A DNA stretch of 64,000 nucleotides from Bremia lactucae (taxonomy: Eukaryota > Oomycota > Peronosporomycetes > Peronosporales > Peronosporaceae): the NCBI RefSeq assembly GCF_004359215.1, contig NC_090610.1, forward strand, positions 12,645,305 through 12,709,304, in the 5' to 3' direction. Both the position numbers and the translations under genes were made by a program. Shown in pieces: positions 33,901 to 43,289 of the stretch (position 1 is the stretch's first letter; each line of letters starts with the position of its first letter). The notes under the pieces are model-generated. The model was not told the DNA's origin. It saw only the letters and a program-made list of their open reading frames with translations, and did not search any database.

Positions 33901-36900
33901 TGCCTCTGGCAGCAAGTGGCCTGACTCTAATGTTTCTAGAGGCGCGAAAAAGCCAACTCGAGATTCGACGCTCTCCTTTAAAAATGTCAGTCATCACAAT
34001 TTCTCAAACAGAGCTGAGACGGCTTCGCAAACCTGTCGAACGCGACAACTGGTATTTGATGAAAACGCTATTGATGCCAATCCACTGACTTTTACGCAAA
34101 CAATGGAGCTTTTGCCAACAGAGCCAGCTAGAGAAGCTCAAGTACTACGTTCTAAAAAGCACGAAACGCCTCGAGCCACAAAGGAGAATTTTTCAGAGTT
34201 ACCACCTGTGTCGTGTGCACAAAAAAGTGTTAGTGCTGCCAATGAAATGCCATATTATGAAGAACAGACCGAAAACGAATTACAATCCTTTGAATTACTT
34301 CCATCATTGTCGAATGGTCCTGTAATGGCATCTAATTTATTAAATGTCTCGCTACGTGCAGCTTCTCCTGATAAAAAGTTTGTGGGAGCTGGCATTCAAG
34401 AAGACAAAGCTCATGAACGAGTTGACGATGATTTAAGTTCTGTGGTTGCGAATGAAAGTAGTTTTCTTCAAGCAAGCAATATTAATTCCAAAACACGAGC
34501 AGACTCTGACGCTGAAGATATGCTAGCTATTAATCCAATGGAATTCACGCCCCCGTCAAAAAGGTATTTAGCCGAGTATATTCATGGTGCTACGCATACA
34601 AATCAGAAGGAAGTTGATTTCGAGCATAAGGACGATGGCTGCTGTGCTGTGTGTCTTGAGCGTGAATCATATGATGATGATCTAATACTCTTTTGCGATG
34701 GATGTAACGTGGGAGTTCATCAATTCTGCTATGGTATTCTCTCTGTACCCGATGCCGAGTGGTTCTGTGCCGTCTGCTCGGTGGCTCTAAAGACTGGCAA
34801 CGATGTCGCTGCTAATCCACCACGATGTCAGCTCTGTCCACACCGCGGGGGTGCGTACAAGCGGACGGGATGCCACCACTGGGTTCACGTTCAATGCTAT
34901 ATATGGATTCCAGAGTTACAAGTCGAGCAGGGAGTGGATGATTCTCTTATGCTTTCTGAATTAACTCGACTTGATCCAGACCGCAAGAATCTCGATTGTT
35001 CAATATGCCATTCGCAGATTGGTAATGGAAAGATTCAATGCGCACACAAGCAATGTTTGACTGCCTTTCATGTCAGTTGTGCCGCATTCGCTGGCTATCG
35101 CATGGATCAAGTCGATGTTTCAGGCAGTGACGACAAGGAATGTTATACTTTATTTCTAGCTTACTGCTCATTACACCGCAAATCTTCTGCTCCAGTATGC
35201 GCTTCGGATTTGTCAACGTTACCTGAGAAAGCAACGGTTTCCCTATCCCATCCATCACTTTCAAAACCTGCAAATATTGCATCTCCTAGTCACTTATTAG
35301 CATCGCCTTCCTCTGCGGAGGTCGAAAAGAAACGTAAAAAGTTTCGGCGACTTAAACGCAAGTATGAGTACTCTCCCTCCCACTTGTGTTCACAGCCAGA
35401 AGCGTCAAGAACATTGCAAAAGCGTCTCAAGAGAAAGAAGAAGCAGCGAGAGACTTCACGAGCTTTAGCAGCTGCGTATATTGAAGAAACAGCTGAAGTG
35501 CAAGGGGGAGATGATGATGATGACGACGATGATAATGAGTATGGAGAAGACGATCAAGAGGCGGCGGACAATTCATTTATTAACGATTCGTCGCAGCTTC
35601 TGTATTCACAGTCGGTCAAATCTTATGAAGACGTTGGGGATCTCACGTCAAAGAAGAAATTGAAATCAAGTCCCAATATGCGGGCTATTTATGCGCAATC
35701 ACTTTGTGCATCACAGACTTCTCCACTACCACTAGGTAGGCACTGGGGAGCACTTCGATCAAATGGAATTATCCGTGCTTGTCTTGATAAAATGCATACC
35801 AAAACGAAGACTACGACGACGCCAACAACTGCTGTAGCAGTTGTGGAGGAATTCCAAGCGGCTTGTGACCAACGGAATTGCTTGCCAGCTGATACGATTC
35901 AACTCGATTCGCCTACCATTTGTCCGTTGAATCAGACCAAGAGGTTGTTTAATGACACTTTGCATACCGAGATGGAAACAAATGGCATTGAAACTTTCAA
36001 CACATTGGAGGAAAATCGGCAAGAAAACTTGAAACAAACAAAATCACAGACGTCACTAGTTTGCAACAACATTTTATTGTCGAAAGATGACCAGTTGGCA
36101 AATGCACGAGATGTGAGAGCAATTGATTCATTCCATTTGACGAAAGAGGGAATGGCTCATGACGGAGAAAGTGCTGCGTATTCTCATTATTCGAATGGAA
36201 CGTTGACGTGTAAAAGGTCTCTTGTTCCTGCGAAACGGTCCGTGACGTCTACTGTCGATCTAACTTGTCATCACTCGCAAAGGTTATCCCAGTCAATGAA
36301 GTGGAACATTCTCGTAAGCTCGACCTTTGCCAGCTCCAAAATATATGCAATCCTTTTATCGTCCAAGAGCGCCGACTGTGGCGTAACAATTACAGATTCG
36401 CTCCATGTCGATGTTTTACTTAGTGTGCGCACCGCCGTTCTTTTCTTAACAAGCCAACAAGTACACGCGCTGAAGAATACACCTCCAAACCAAAATGAAA
36501 AAAGCGGCTTGTTGTTTAGATTGACTTTGGCCATGCACAAGAAAGTCATTGTAGCTGTTGTTCACACTGGTGAAAAATCCGAGATTCAGCGAATTCTACC
36601 GTTTCCAAACGTGACAATTATTGTGCAAGATTGCATCGATACTCTATGCTCGCAACTTCACCAAATTGCACACGAGGATCTCGTCGAAGGGTACGAATTT
36701 CCTTCTTTATGTCTTGGTCCCTTAAGTGATCAGGTTCCAAGAGCGCTAGACGAGAATTTCGCATCCCGACTCGAGTTCTTTCGCTCTATTCCAGCTTTGT
36801 CACTTGACAGTGCACTGAATTTAAGTTTTCGCTTTAAAAACTTTTCAGTAACACAAGTGCCAGTGCATAAATTTAACGAAATGCATTGGAGAAGGATGTT

Positions 36901-36964
36901 GCCATGGATCTCCGAGGCGTCAGCGGTGGAGATTCAGAAACATGTGCAAAATATACGACGTTGA
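30902..36964 (+). CDS. FANCM/Hef-type DNA helicase fused to PHD-extended PHD zinc fingers
   Basis: Single exon, 2020 residues from the ATG at 30902 (the frame extends 48 bases further up but without ATG). Residues ~44-69 form a RanBP2-type zinc finger (WSCKSCTLQNNAARTTCQVC). Helicase domain 1: LPTGLGKT (~227), MAPTKPLVAQQ, VDEAHR (~328), LSATPG (~360). Domain 2: IVFTQFR (~567), VATCIAEEGLDIGEVDLIV (~630), QRLGRTGRKR (~663). These are FANCM/Mph1/Hef motifs; such proteins remodel stalled replication forks. A long low-complexity stretch follows. Residues ~1246-1292 are a PHD finger (CAVCLE, LFCDGCNVGVHQFCYG, WFCAVC) and ~1300-1430 an extended PHD (CQLCPHRGGAYKR, HHWVHVQCYIW, HVSCAAFAGY) like that of BRPF/JADE proteins. 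Then come a basic Lys/Arg segment, an Asp run (~1535) and a C-terminal region (~1800-2020) that looks like a degenerate ERCC4 nuclease fold plus helix-hairpin-helix. No nuclease motif is seen. Nuclear role inferred. Confidence 0.9.
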   Translation: MQEDIWDDALLSEIEALETRYVKSCSRLNDTTNIPQSAFCYNKNMWSCKSCTLQNNAARTTCQVCQAPRVFMLHEDQDTTSAKKIIQTRITFDKSTTSPPQQQSIKNDGVCSKPTSFTLTQRDQLAKSATANTTHFSLKSPIKSFYSKRAKEEVKPDNSLLQTTRRATGEDAVAKTRYLDISIRSKGVPGIDIDAAQHFVYPTNYSIRDYQLAIAEKALYHNTLVSLPTGLGKTLVAAVVMYNFYRWFPTGKVVFMAPTKPLVAQQIKACHEIMGIPLSDTAELQGNVPPTMRRVLWNSRRVFFCTPQSLQNDLCRGICKAETFVCIIVDEAHRATGKYAYCAVVHEIEAKTQQYRILALSATPGAKFDVIQDVVTNLRISHIESRSADDVDVRKYTHARQEEVIVCRLGDQILKIKAQFLKLFTPIIQRLLRNQIIRNSDPDKLTSWYVLQARENFRKSSTYASKRSAESDLALLVSLLHAKSLLTGHGLNSFRDQILNWVEERKNGKLSWSKREMLQSSAFQVLETSLALSGDSLYSTVSHPKLLKLREVLLEHFQRHDAGASSTRAIVFTQFRASVSEIVALLRPLAPIVNAQPFIGQGASGKAKENKGQSQKVQQEIVRRFRKGDFNVLVATCIAEEGLDIGEVDLIVSFDALTSPVRMIQRLGRTGRKRVGNVIILVTEGDEQKKLMRSTSAAKTVSRALTTYKSRFIFAKCPRMLPTGIYPQLRELEMKIPTFHASQVGGKMSSTILDPNTWQLSDAERAVALLKFFPANFANSCRNKLVPIVADRAHLLRRQSRTLVRNNDSTQVSYSVRSLILLRLVRDIHGVDENLEDESDDDDSMNADKEEEAEVASSNNRANSVEHGNECHAAFLRSRTTKFHSTRLSIIDSKLKGEMTSASQQCKTPDEPDFASTWDNVYDTIGESISSFDTHFSPQYADLITRNISTTTEDVINCNGCCENTASMTLTGEKQKIDACKATSLLVPTSEDDMTEAKTTASGSKWPDSNVSRGAKKPTRDSTLSFKNVSHHNFSNRAETASQTCRTRQLVFDENAIDANPLTFTQTMELLPTEPAREAQVLRSKKHETPRATKENFSELPPVSCAQKSVSAANEMPYYEEQTENELQSFELLPSLSNGPVMASNLLNVSLRAASPDKKFVGAGIQEDKAHERVDDDLSSVVANESSFLQASNINSKTRADSDAEDMLAINPMEFTPPSKRYLAEYIHGATHTNQKEVDFEHKDDGCCAVCLERESYDDDLILFCDGCNVGVHQFCYGILSVPDAEWFCAVCSVALKTGNDVAANPPRCQLCPHRGGAYKRTGCHHWVHVQCYIWIPELQVEQGVDDSLMLSELTRLDPDRKNLDCSICHSQIGNGKIQCAHKQCLTAFHVSCAAFAGYRMDQVDVSGSDDKECYTLFLAYCSLHRKSSAPVCASDLSTLPEKATVSLSHPSLSKPANIASPSHLLASPSSAEVEKKRKKFRRLKRKYEYSPSHLCSQPEASRTLQKRLKRKKKQRETSRALAAAYIEETAEVQGGDDDDDDDDNEYGEDDQEAADNSFINDSSQLLYSQSVKSYEDVGDLTSKKKLKSSPNMRAIYAQSLCASQTSPLPLGRHWGALRSNGIIRACLDKMHTKTKTTTTPTTAVAVVEEFQAACDQRNCLPADTIQLDSPTICPLNQTKRLFNDTLHTEMETNGIETFNTLEENRQENLKQTKSQTSLVCNNILLSKDDQLANARDVRAIDSFHLTKEGMAHDGESAAYSHYSNGTLTCKRSLVPAKRSVTSTVDLTCHHSQRLSQSMKWNILVSSTFASSKIYAILLSSKSADCGVTITDSLHVDVLLSVRTAVLFLTSQQVHALKNTPPNQNEKSGLLFRLTLAMHKKVIVAVVHTGEKSEIQRILPFPNVTIIVQDCIDTLCSQLHQIAHEDLVEGYEFPSLCLGPLSDQVPRALDENFASRLEFFRSIPALSLDSALNLSFRFKNFSVTQVPVHKFNEMHWRRMLPWISEASAVEIQKHVQNIRR

Positions 36965-37242
36965 GGTTGTAAAGTATGATAGTTTAGCTATCGTCGGCTG
37001 ACTATTTAAAAGCGCAGAAAGCGACTAAAACGGTCATGCCCGGTTCACTGCGAGGTGGCATGTCTTAGCCACTTTTTGTGTGCAAATTAGAATTAGGTAA
37101 TTACTGTAAAATACACACGCTCCAATAATGGGAGCAGCCACAAGCAACCCATTTATCGACACGAAATTTCTTAAAAGTATCGAAGCCGCTCGGAGTTGCC
37201 CAAAATGTATTCAATTATTGTGTATCGACTCCATATTCCACA

Positions 37243-38679
37243 ATGGAGGACATTCTTCCGCAGAGCAAGAAGCAGCACCGTAAGCAGGAAAAGGCTCGAT
37301 GGTTAGCGGAGCGCAAGTCTTTGCAAATACTGGAGGGCTTAGCATCTTCCAGGCGGAAGAGTAGAAATCACCGTCAACGAATTGTCCCGCCTTCCGCTGC
37401 TGTCCACTTTGAGCCGTGCATGTCGACTAATTGTGACAATCGAGTGGCTGGACACTCGTGCGTCGTGCGGAGAATTGAACCGTACGTCCATCGCTTTGCG
37501 CTCTTTGCAAAAGACCGGTGGACGGATCGTAGTTTGCGTGATCTCTTTGCCAGTGAGTTTTCCACCCTCTCGTCAGAATACTGCGCGCGAGCAGCTCAGC
37601 TGGGGCTCATTCGGGTGAATGGACAAGAGGCGAAGCTGGACACGATTCTGAAACGTGGAAGTTTCTTTGAGCACGTCGTGCATCGACATGAGCCTGCAAT
37701 TCATTTCCCGATCAAGACTGCCATGGAGTTATCGACATTGGCGTCGCTATCCACGACGTGGATCCATTTGGAGACAGACGACTTGATGGTGGTAAATAAA
37801 CCCTCGGGCGTTCCCGTGCATCCAACCGGCAGCTTTCAATTTAATTCGCTGACGCATATACTGCATCATGACAGACAAGGGATTGCCGCAGAGAAGGAAA
37901 GTTTAACACAAAAGCTCTATCCAGTGCATCGATTGGATCGATTGACGTCAGGACTGCTGATACTCGCCAAATCGGCGGAAAAGGCACGCAGTCTTACGGC
38001 TGAGCTAACAAATCCTTCTATCAACCAAGGAACTGGCATGCGTTTGGTGCAGAAATACTACGTAGCGCGAGTTCAAGGCGACTTTCCCGTCACGGCAATG
38101 GGTTCTGCAGGCATTGCTAAGTTCTGCTCAGCATTTGTAACGATTGATAGTTTACGTGAAGAATACTGGCGCGTGGAAGCCCCAATCGGTTTGATGTCAC
38201 CACGCCAAGGACATAAAAGATGTGTGAGTGAGTCAGAAGACGCCAAGCCTTGTGTAACGCTAATGCGTCGTCGTGGAGACTCCGTGGGTGGCGAAAGTAT
38301 CGTTGAATGCCTCCTTTTAACGGGTCGGACGCATCAACTTCGAGTGCATTTACAACACGTGGGCTTTTCAATCGTAAACGATCCGCTGTACGGAATTCCG
38401 AATGAAGACAAAGGGATGAGGCTTGCAATTAGGCAAGTACAGAATGTCCTCTTTGATGCTGTTCCAATTTCATATTACCAAAAATTTCATCATGAAGATG
38501 ATAAACTTCGATGTACTCGAGTGTGCGAAGTCTGCATAGCTAAAATCCAAGGAATTTTCGAGGTTGAAAACAAGGATGTAATTATGTGGTTGCATTCCTA
38601 TCGATATGAAACCCCCAGTTGGTCATTTGAAGTGCCGTTGCCGTCTTGGGCCACATTGCCAACAGCATTGCCCATCTGA
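37243..38679 (+). CDS. RluA-family RNA pseudouridine synthase (RPUSD/Pus9-like)
   Basis: 478 residues, single exon, ATG at 37243, 278 bp after the helicase stop on the same strand. It isomerises uridine to pseudouridine in RNA. The N-terminus is basic and Gln/Lys-rich (KKQHRKQEKARW). Residues ~90-135 look like an S4-type RNA-binding segment (DRSLRDLFASEF, GLIRVNGQEA). The catalytic domain begins near 175 with VVNKPSGVPVHPTG, then YPVHRLDRLTSGLLILAK with the catalytic Asp at about 231 (HRLDR..SG is the family signature). It ends with GRTHQLRVHLQHVGF (~360) and NDPLYG. Its layout resembles eukaryotic Rib2/Pus8-Pus9 and RPUSD2 proteins, which modify tRNA or mRNA; the target cannot be read from sequence. 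C-terminal tail of ~95 residues with a CXXC-like pair (CTRVCEVC). Intact. Confidence 0.9.
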   Translation: MEDILPQSKKQHRKQEKARWLAERKSLQILEGLASSRRKSRNHRQRIVPPSAAVHFEPCMSTNCDNRVAGHSCVVRRIEPYVHRFALFAKDRWTDRSLRDLFASEFSTLSSEYCARAAQLGLIRVNGQEAKLDTILKRGSFFEHVVHRHEPAIHFPIKTAMELSTLASLSTTWIHLETDDLMVVNKPSGVPVHPTGSFQFNSLTHILHHDRQGIAAEKESLTQKLYPVHRLDRLTSGLLILAKSAEKARSLTAELTNPSINQGTGMRLVQKYYVARVQGDFPVTAMGSAGIAKFCSAFVTIDSLREEYWRVEAPIGLMSPRQGHKRCVSESEDAKPCVTLMRRRGDSVGGESIVECLLLTGRTHQLRVHLQHVGFSIVNDPLYGIPNEDKGMRLAIRQVQNVLFDAVPISYYQKFHHEDDKLRCTRVCEVCIAKIQGIFEVENKDVIMWLHSYRYETPSWSFEVPLPSWATLPTALPI

Positions 38680-38696
38680 TTAACATTGTAAAATTG

Positions 38697-38945
38697 CAAA
38701 AGTACTTCTCTCTGCACGACGTGCAGAGGAAGGCTCTCAGTAGCTAAGAAATCTTAGCTTACGCAGAGTAAATTCTAAGGCTTTATTATAGAGAAAACGT
38801 AAAACTGTGATAATATATCAAGTTCCTACGTAACGATCTTTTATCTACCACTGACTTTATTATATTAATAACTATCTATGTATGGCCCGCACAATCTTGT
38901 CTTATAACGATTGGCGGATATGGTAATATTGGAACAAGTCAAAGT
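38697..38945 (-). repeat. Type II LTR fragment
   Basis: From TACTTCTCTCTGCACGACG to TCTTATAACGATTGGCGG; the last ~130 bases (CCTACGTAACGATC...) match 7460-7560 and 23430-23540. Short inverted pair TGCACGACGTGCA near the start. It lies just 18 bp after the pseudouridine synthase stop. Confidence 0.6.
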
Positions 38946-38986
38946 TAATAAAGATAATATTTGTACTTTTCCTCTCATAGACCAGG

Positions 38987-39354
38987 TTGTTAATTAATAT
39001 ATTATCTAAAAAAGTAGATATTATTTGGAAAATATTACTTTACATAGGAATTTTTGGAAAGCTTATCCATAAATCGATGTAGGCCATTACATCTACTTGC
39101 TCCGCGGTCCAGTCAGCACTGGACGCGCCCAAAGAGAGAGACAAATAAGATATATTACATGTTCTGTATTAGTTTATAATGAAGTTAGTATTAAATAGAT
39201 AGAAACAGAAGAACAACTTAATTACATGAAATACAGTTTACTTTTAGCCCTCTTTGCAGCAAGAATCTCAAAGAAAGTCTTCTTCTGCACGTACTAGTGT
39301 ACGTGAAGTGACGTCTCGCACAGAAGCAGTACAAGTCGGCAGTGCCCCGTTACA
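38987..39354 (+). repeat. 5' LTR of B4 (type I)
   Basis: Lacks the first ~50 bases present in the 3' LTR and part of the tail (CTCGCACAGAAGCAG is directly fused), but ends AGTGCCCCGTTACA, two bases before the primer binding site. Confidence 0.7.
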
Positions 39355-39404
39355 CATGGTAGCACTTTGTAGTCCGTCCAAGGACCACAGTTCTATCATC
39401 TAAC

Positions 39405-40950
39405 ATGTCCATGTTAAATAATAATGGAAATACGCATCACGTTTAGCGTGATAAATACTTATTCTAAGTGACATAGAAAGGAGTGCGGTCGAACGAACGA
39501 TTTCGACCGTAGAAAATGATGCCATCTTGGCCATGCTGTCCGGTTTGGACAGATTTGCCCTCCATTCAGCCATCGCCAAGTTCATATAACATGAGCTTGA
39601 CGAGGCGAAGGAGAAGGTAGCCTTGCTCGATCAGTAAGGCTCTCAACAGGCAGGACTGTTGAGGTTGCAAGAGGTACAGACCCCTGTATCTGGGATGACG
39701 CACACGCGTCGTCCCAAAACCTTAAAGATTGACATATCTAAGTATAGGGGGTCGTAGAAGACTCCCTCTCACGATGGTTTGTCGTGTTGGAAGATGCCAT
39801 AAGGGCTCGTCACATCGTCGACGAGCAAATGCAAGTTGCATTTGCTCAGTCAAACCTGGCAGGTCGTGCCAAAACTTGGGCATATGCCTCAAGTTGGTGA
39901 CCCGTACATATTTGGCTAGCTAGAGGATTTTCAATCCTGGCTCCAACAGAAGTTTAAGCTGCCCAGGGCTGAGTTAAAAGCTCGATCAGAGCTTCTGAAA
40001 TTTAAGCAAGGCAAGCGTAATGTTCAAGCTTACGCCCAGCGTGTACGACTATTAACGAATTGTACCATGAACAATCCAATTTATGAACACACGTTGATTA
40101 AGGTAATCATGGAAGGTCTTACGGATGGTCCCGTGAAGACCCATTTGTTCCGCTGAAACTGGATACGCTTGAAGAAGCATTATCCATTTTTAAGATTTTG
40201 ATGCAAGTTTATTAGCAAGGTGTATGCGGAACAGGAGGACATTAGCTTGAGACAGGCTCAAACTAGTTTGTCATCGTATCGTCCTCCGTGACGACAAGAG
40301 CTTGGAGGTCCAGAACCTATGGACCTCGCTTTCGAACAGTAAGCGATTGCAGAGATGCAATCAATGTCAAAAGTTAGGTCACTGCGGTCATGATAGAAAG
40401 TGCCCCACGCCCAGTACCGCTTATGGACTGAATTTTAAAAGGGTAACGGTCGCGGGTCCGGCGTCGTTGCGAAATCGCAACAGCGAGGCGGACCACAAAA
40501 AAACGGTTGGGTCAGTAAGAGCGCATCGCCCTACTGATTCAGCAACCTCAAGAGAATTTGCAAATCTCTTGACATAAGTTGCTCCAGACACATAATCATT
40601 ATTTGTCTCTGCACCTGGTGCTGAGGTATACCTCATCACCTTGAAGTAGAAAGTGACAAATGATTTGTCACTTAGGGCCCTAGTGGACTGTGGAGCGTCG
40701 AATACTTTATTCGTCTCCAGTCGCTAGAGGGTCGTAAGCTCAAATATCTTGAGCGCGACATCCCTCCAACGACAGGCGCGTCGATAATAGTGATGAAACC
40801 CGTAGTGAGATTTCACTACCGTTAAGATTAACAGCTTGATGATGTTTTCATCGTACTGGATTTGGATGACAGACTTGATGTCATCCTAGGTTTACCTTGG
40901 CTCAGAAAGTATGAGCCAATAATCAACTGGCAGTCTCGATCCGTAAAGAT
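39405..40950 (+). pseudogene. B4 gag and protease
   Basis: The gag start (ATGTCCATGTTAAATAATAATGG) is broken by stops within 20 codons but is alignable with B2 (9655 on). Gag-core remnants occur at 39.72-40.02 kb. A zinc-knuckle remnant, CNQCQKLGHCGHD, is near 40360 and lacks the last Cys. Protease at 40.67-40.95 kb keeps the active-site-like LVDCGASN and DVILGLPWLRKYEP, better than B2. No continuous frame. Confidence 0.6.
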
Positions 40951-41816
40951 GCCTGCCACTTGTTCATCAGATGGCCTTCTGATGAACGTGTTGGCGCGTC
41001 CACAAGCGTGTGGATCACTACGGCTGAATGCGATGGCCTCACTTGTGAAATGGTCGTTAGTACGACTGCACAAGATCACAGTGTGATTACTAATCACAGT
41101 GTGGAGTCAGCTGCCGGCGGCTGTGCGAATGCACAGGCAGTGCTGAAGGTCCACCACCCGAATAAGTCGAATGAATTGAGACATGAATGTACGTCTAGCG
41201 GGCTACATTCAAGGAAGGTACCGGTTGTCCAAAAAAGACAACACGATGATCCTAGACCGTAGTTGAGAGTCGACCGTAGAGGACCCGACTGTGATAGCGC
41301 AATCATATTCGGAAGATGTTAAGGGAATAATCTTCGCGTAGTTGAGAAGAAAACCCTCAAATAGTTAATGCTGAATTCAGCATCCCAAGGAATTAATTCC
41401 TCGGCAGCCTGTGGATAAATTCCAGGAAGAAAACGAGACATTGAATGTCTTGGTTAATGACGGATCAAGAGTAGGCGCTTACACTCTTGATATGTATGTG
41501 CCTCCGAAGTTACCTTCGGATATAACTCAAATATTTACCCTAGAACCTAAACGGTTCTTGAGAGATCTGCACAATGGCAGAATCAAGCAGATCTACGTAG
41601 TCTTCACAGAAGGACGAATACGCAACCGATATCCGGTCAGCGGTAATTTTTGCTGAGAACGAACGAGTTCTCAGCAGCTCATCGATGGACGAAAGTGTCC
41701 TCGATGTGAAGACTCGGCTTAAGAGATATACTACTCAATCCTGGAAGTCACTTAAGACAGATCCTATATAAAAGGATTTGATTTGAACTCGGGGATGTAT
41801 TCCCTGAAACAGTTCA

Positions 41817-43200
41817 ATGCGAGTTGCCTAAGAATATAGGCACTCGAAATGAGATCAAGCTTAAACCGGGATCAAAGTACTGTGTCATGAAGCAGTGGCC
41901 ACTGCCTCGTGGACAAATACTTGCGATCGATAAATTCTTTATCGATCGATTAAAAGCGGGCCATGAACGGGAGTCAACCTCCCCACATAGCTCTCCGACC
42001 TTCTGTGTGCGAAAGACCACAGGAGGGTGGTGGATAATGCACGCATTCAACAAACTGAATGCTGCATCGGTACCGACTCAAACGCCGATATCTAGAAAAG
42101 ACGTAATCATAGATGGTATGATTAAGAGTACCATTTTTTCGTCTATGGATCTAATGGACGGATTTTATCAGATCCTTATGCGTGAACGAAACATCCCTTA
42201 CACGGCAGTGAGCACCTCCAGCGGGGTGATCTGGGAATGGTTAGTAATGTCACAGGGGCTTAGTAGCGCCCCTGCAACATTCAACAGATGCATAACGAAT
42301 CTGTTGAGACCAGTGCGAGAATTGGCACCGAGTTATTTCGACCTTGTTTTCGTCCATAGCCGAGCCATGGACGGAAAGACGGACGTGGAAGTTCATAAAA
42401 CTCACGTTCGTCAGGTTCTTAAACTTATGCGAAAGCGTAAGTTGTACTCAAATCTCAAGAAGTGTATATTCGCTGCAAGCGAAATATCACTTTTTGAGTG
42501 CATCGTCGGAAAACACGGCGCGCGCCCTGATCCCGAAAGGTCAAGGCAATTACCGACTGGCCAGTTCCAGCCGATGTCAAGTGACTTAGAAAGTTTCTTG
42601 GGCTAGCGGCGTACTTGCACAGTACCCCCGCAATTATGCCGAGATGACAGTTCATCTCTCTCGTCTCTTGAAAAAAGACGAGAAATGGTTATGGAACGCT
42701 GATTGTCAGCGTTCGTTTGAAGGTATCAAGCAAAGCTTGATGCAATCGCCCATCTTGGCGAATGCAGATCAAGACAGACCATTTCATGTGGTCTGCTACG
42801 CCAGCTATTTCTCAATCGGCTGTGTGTTAATGCAATACGATACAGACGGCGCGGAGTGCGTCGTCTGTTACCAATCGCGTCAGCTGCAACCAGCTGAACG
42901 CAATTACCTAGTGCATGACAAGGAACTCCTTGCCATGAAATGTACACTGGCAGAATTTAGGGTATCTCCGAGGAGATAGACCGTTCATCGTATATACGGA
43001 CCATGCGTCATTACGTACAGCCGTGAATAGTTCACACCTCTCGCAAAGAATGGCGAGGTGGCTATACTTCTTCGCGGAGTATAATTTCTCCGTGAAATAT
43101 AAACCAGGACGACTTAATGTCGTCGCTGATGCGTTATCACGCCGACCCAATTTTGAGCCGGCTGCGCACTCCAACAGTAAAAATAATCCCACTGTCGCAA
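41817..43200 (+). pseudogene. B4 reverse transcriptase and RNase H (catalytic sites mutated)
   Basis: Same RT sequence as B2: YCVMKQWPLPRGQILAID, STIFSSMDLMDGFYQI and the inactive loop SYFDLVFVHS (Leu codon 42343-42345). A one-base deletion near 42537 shifts the frame relative to B2. RNase H (42644-42960) has the same CYAS change in place of CDAS, but unlike B2 it continues properly into the connection region (43023-43200: YKPGRLNVVADALSRRP). 41817-42918 is nearly identical to 11870-12972; outside it the two copies are clearly diverged. Confidence 0.8.
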
Positions 43201-43289
43201 TATTATAACAAATGTTCCGTCGTCAACTATCTTTTATGACTTAAAAGCCTACACAAAAGATATAGGCCTTCTGCGTTTAATAGATCATC

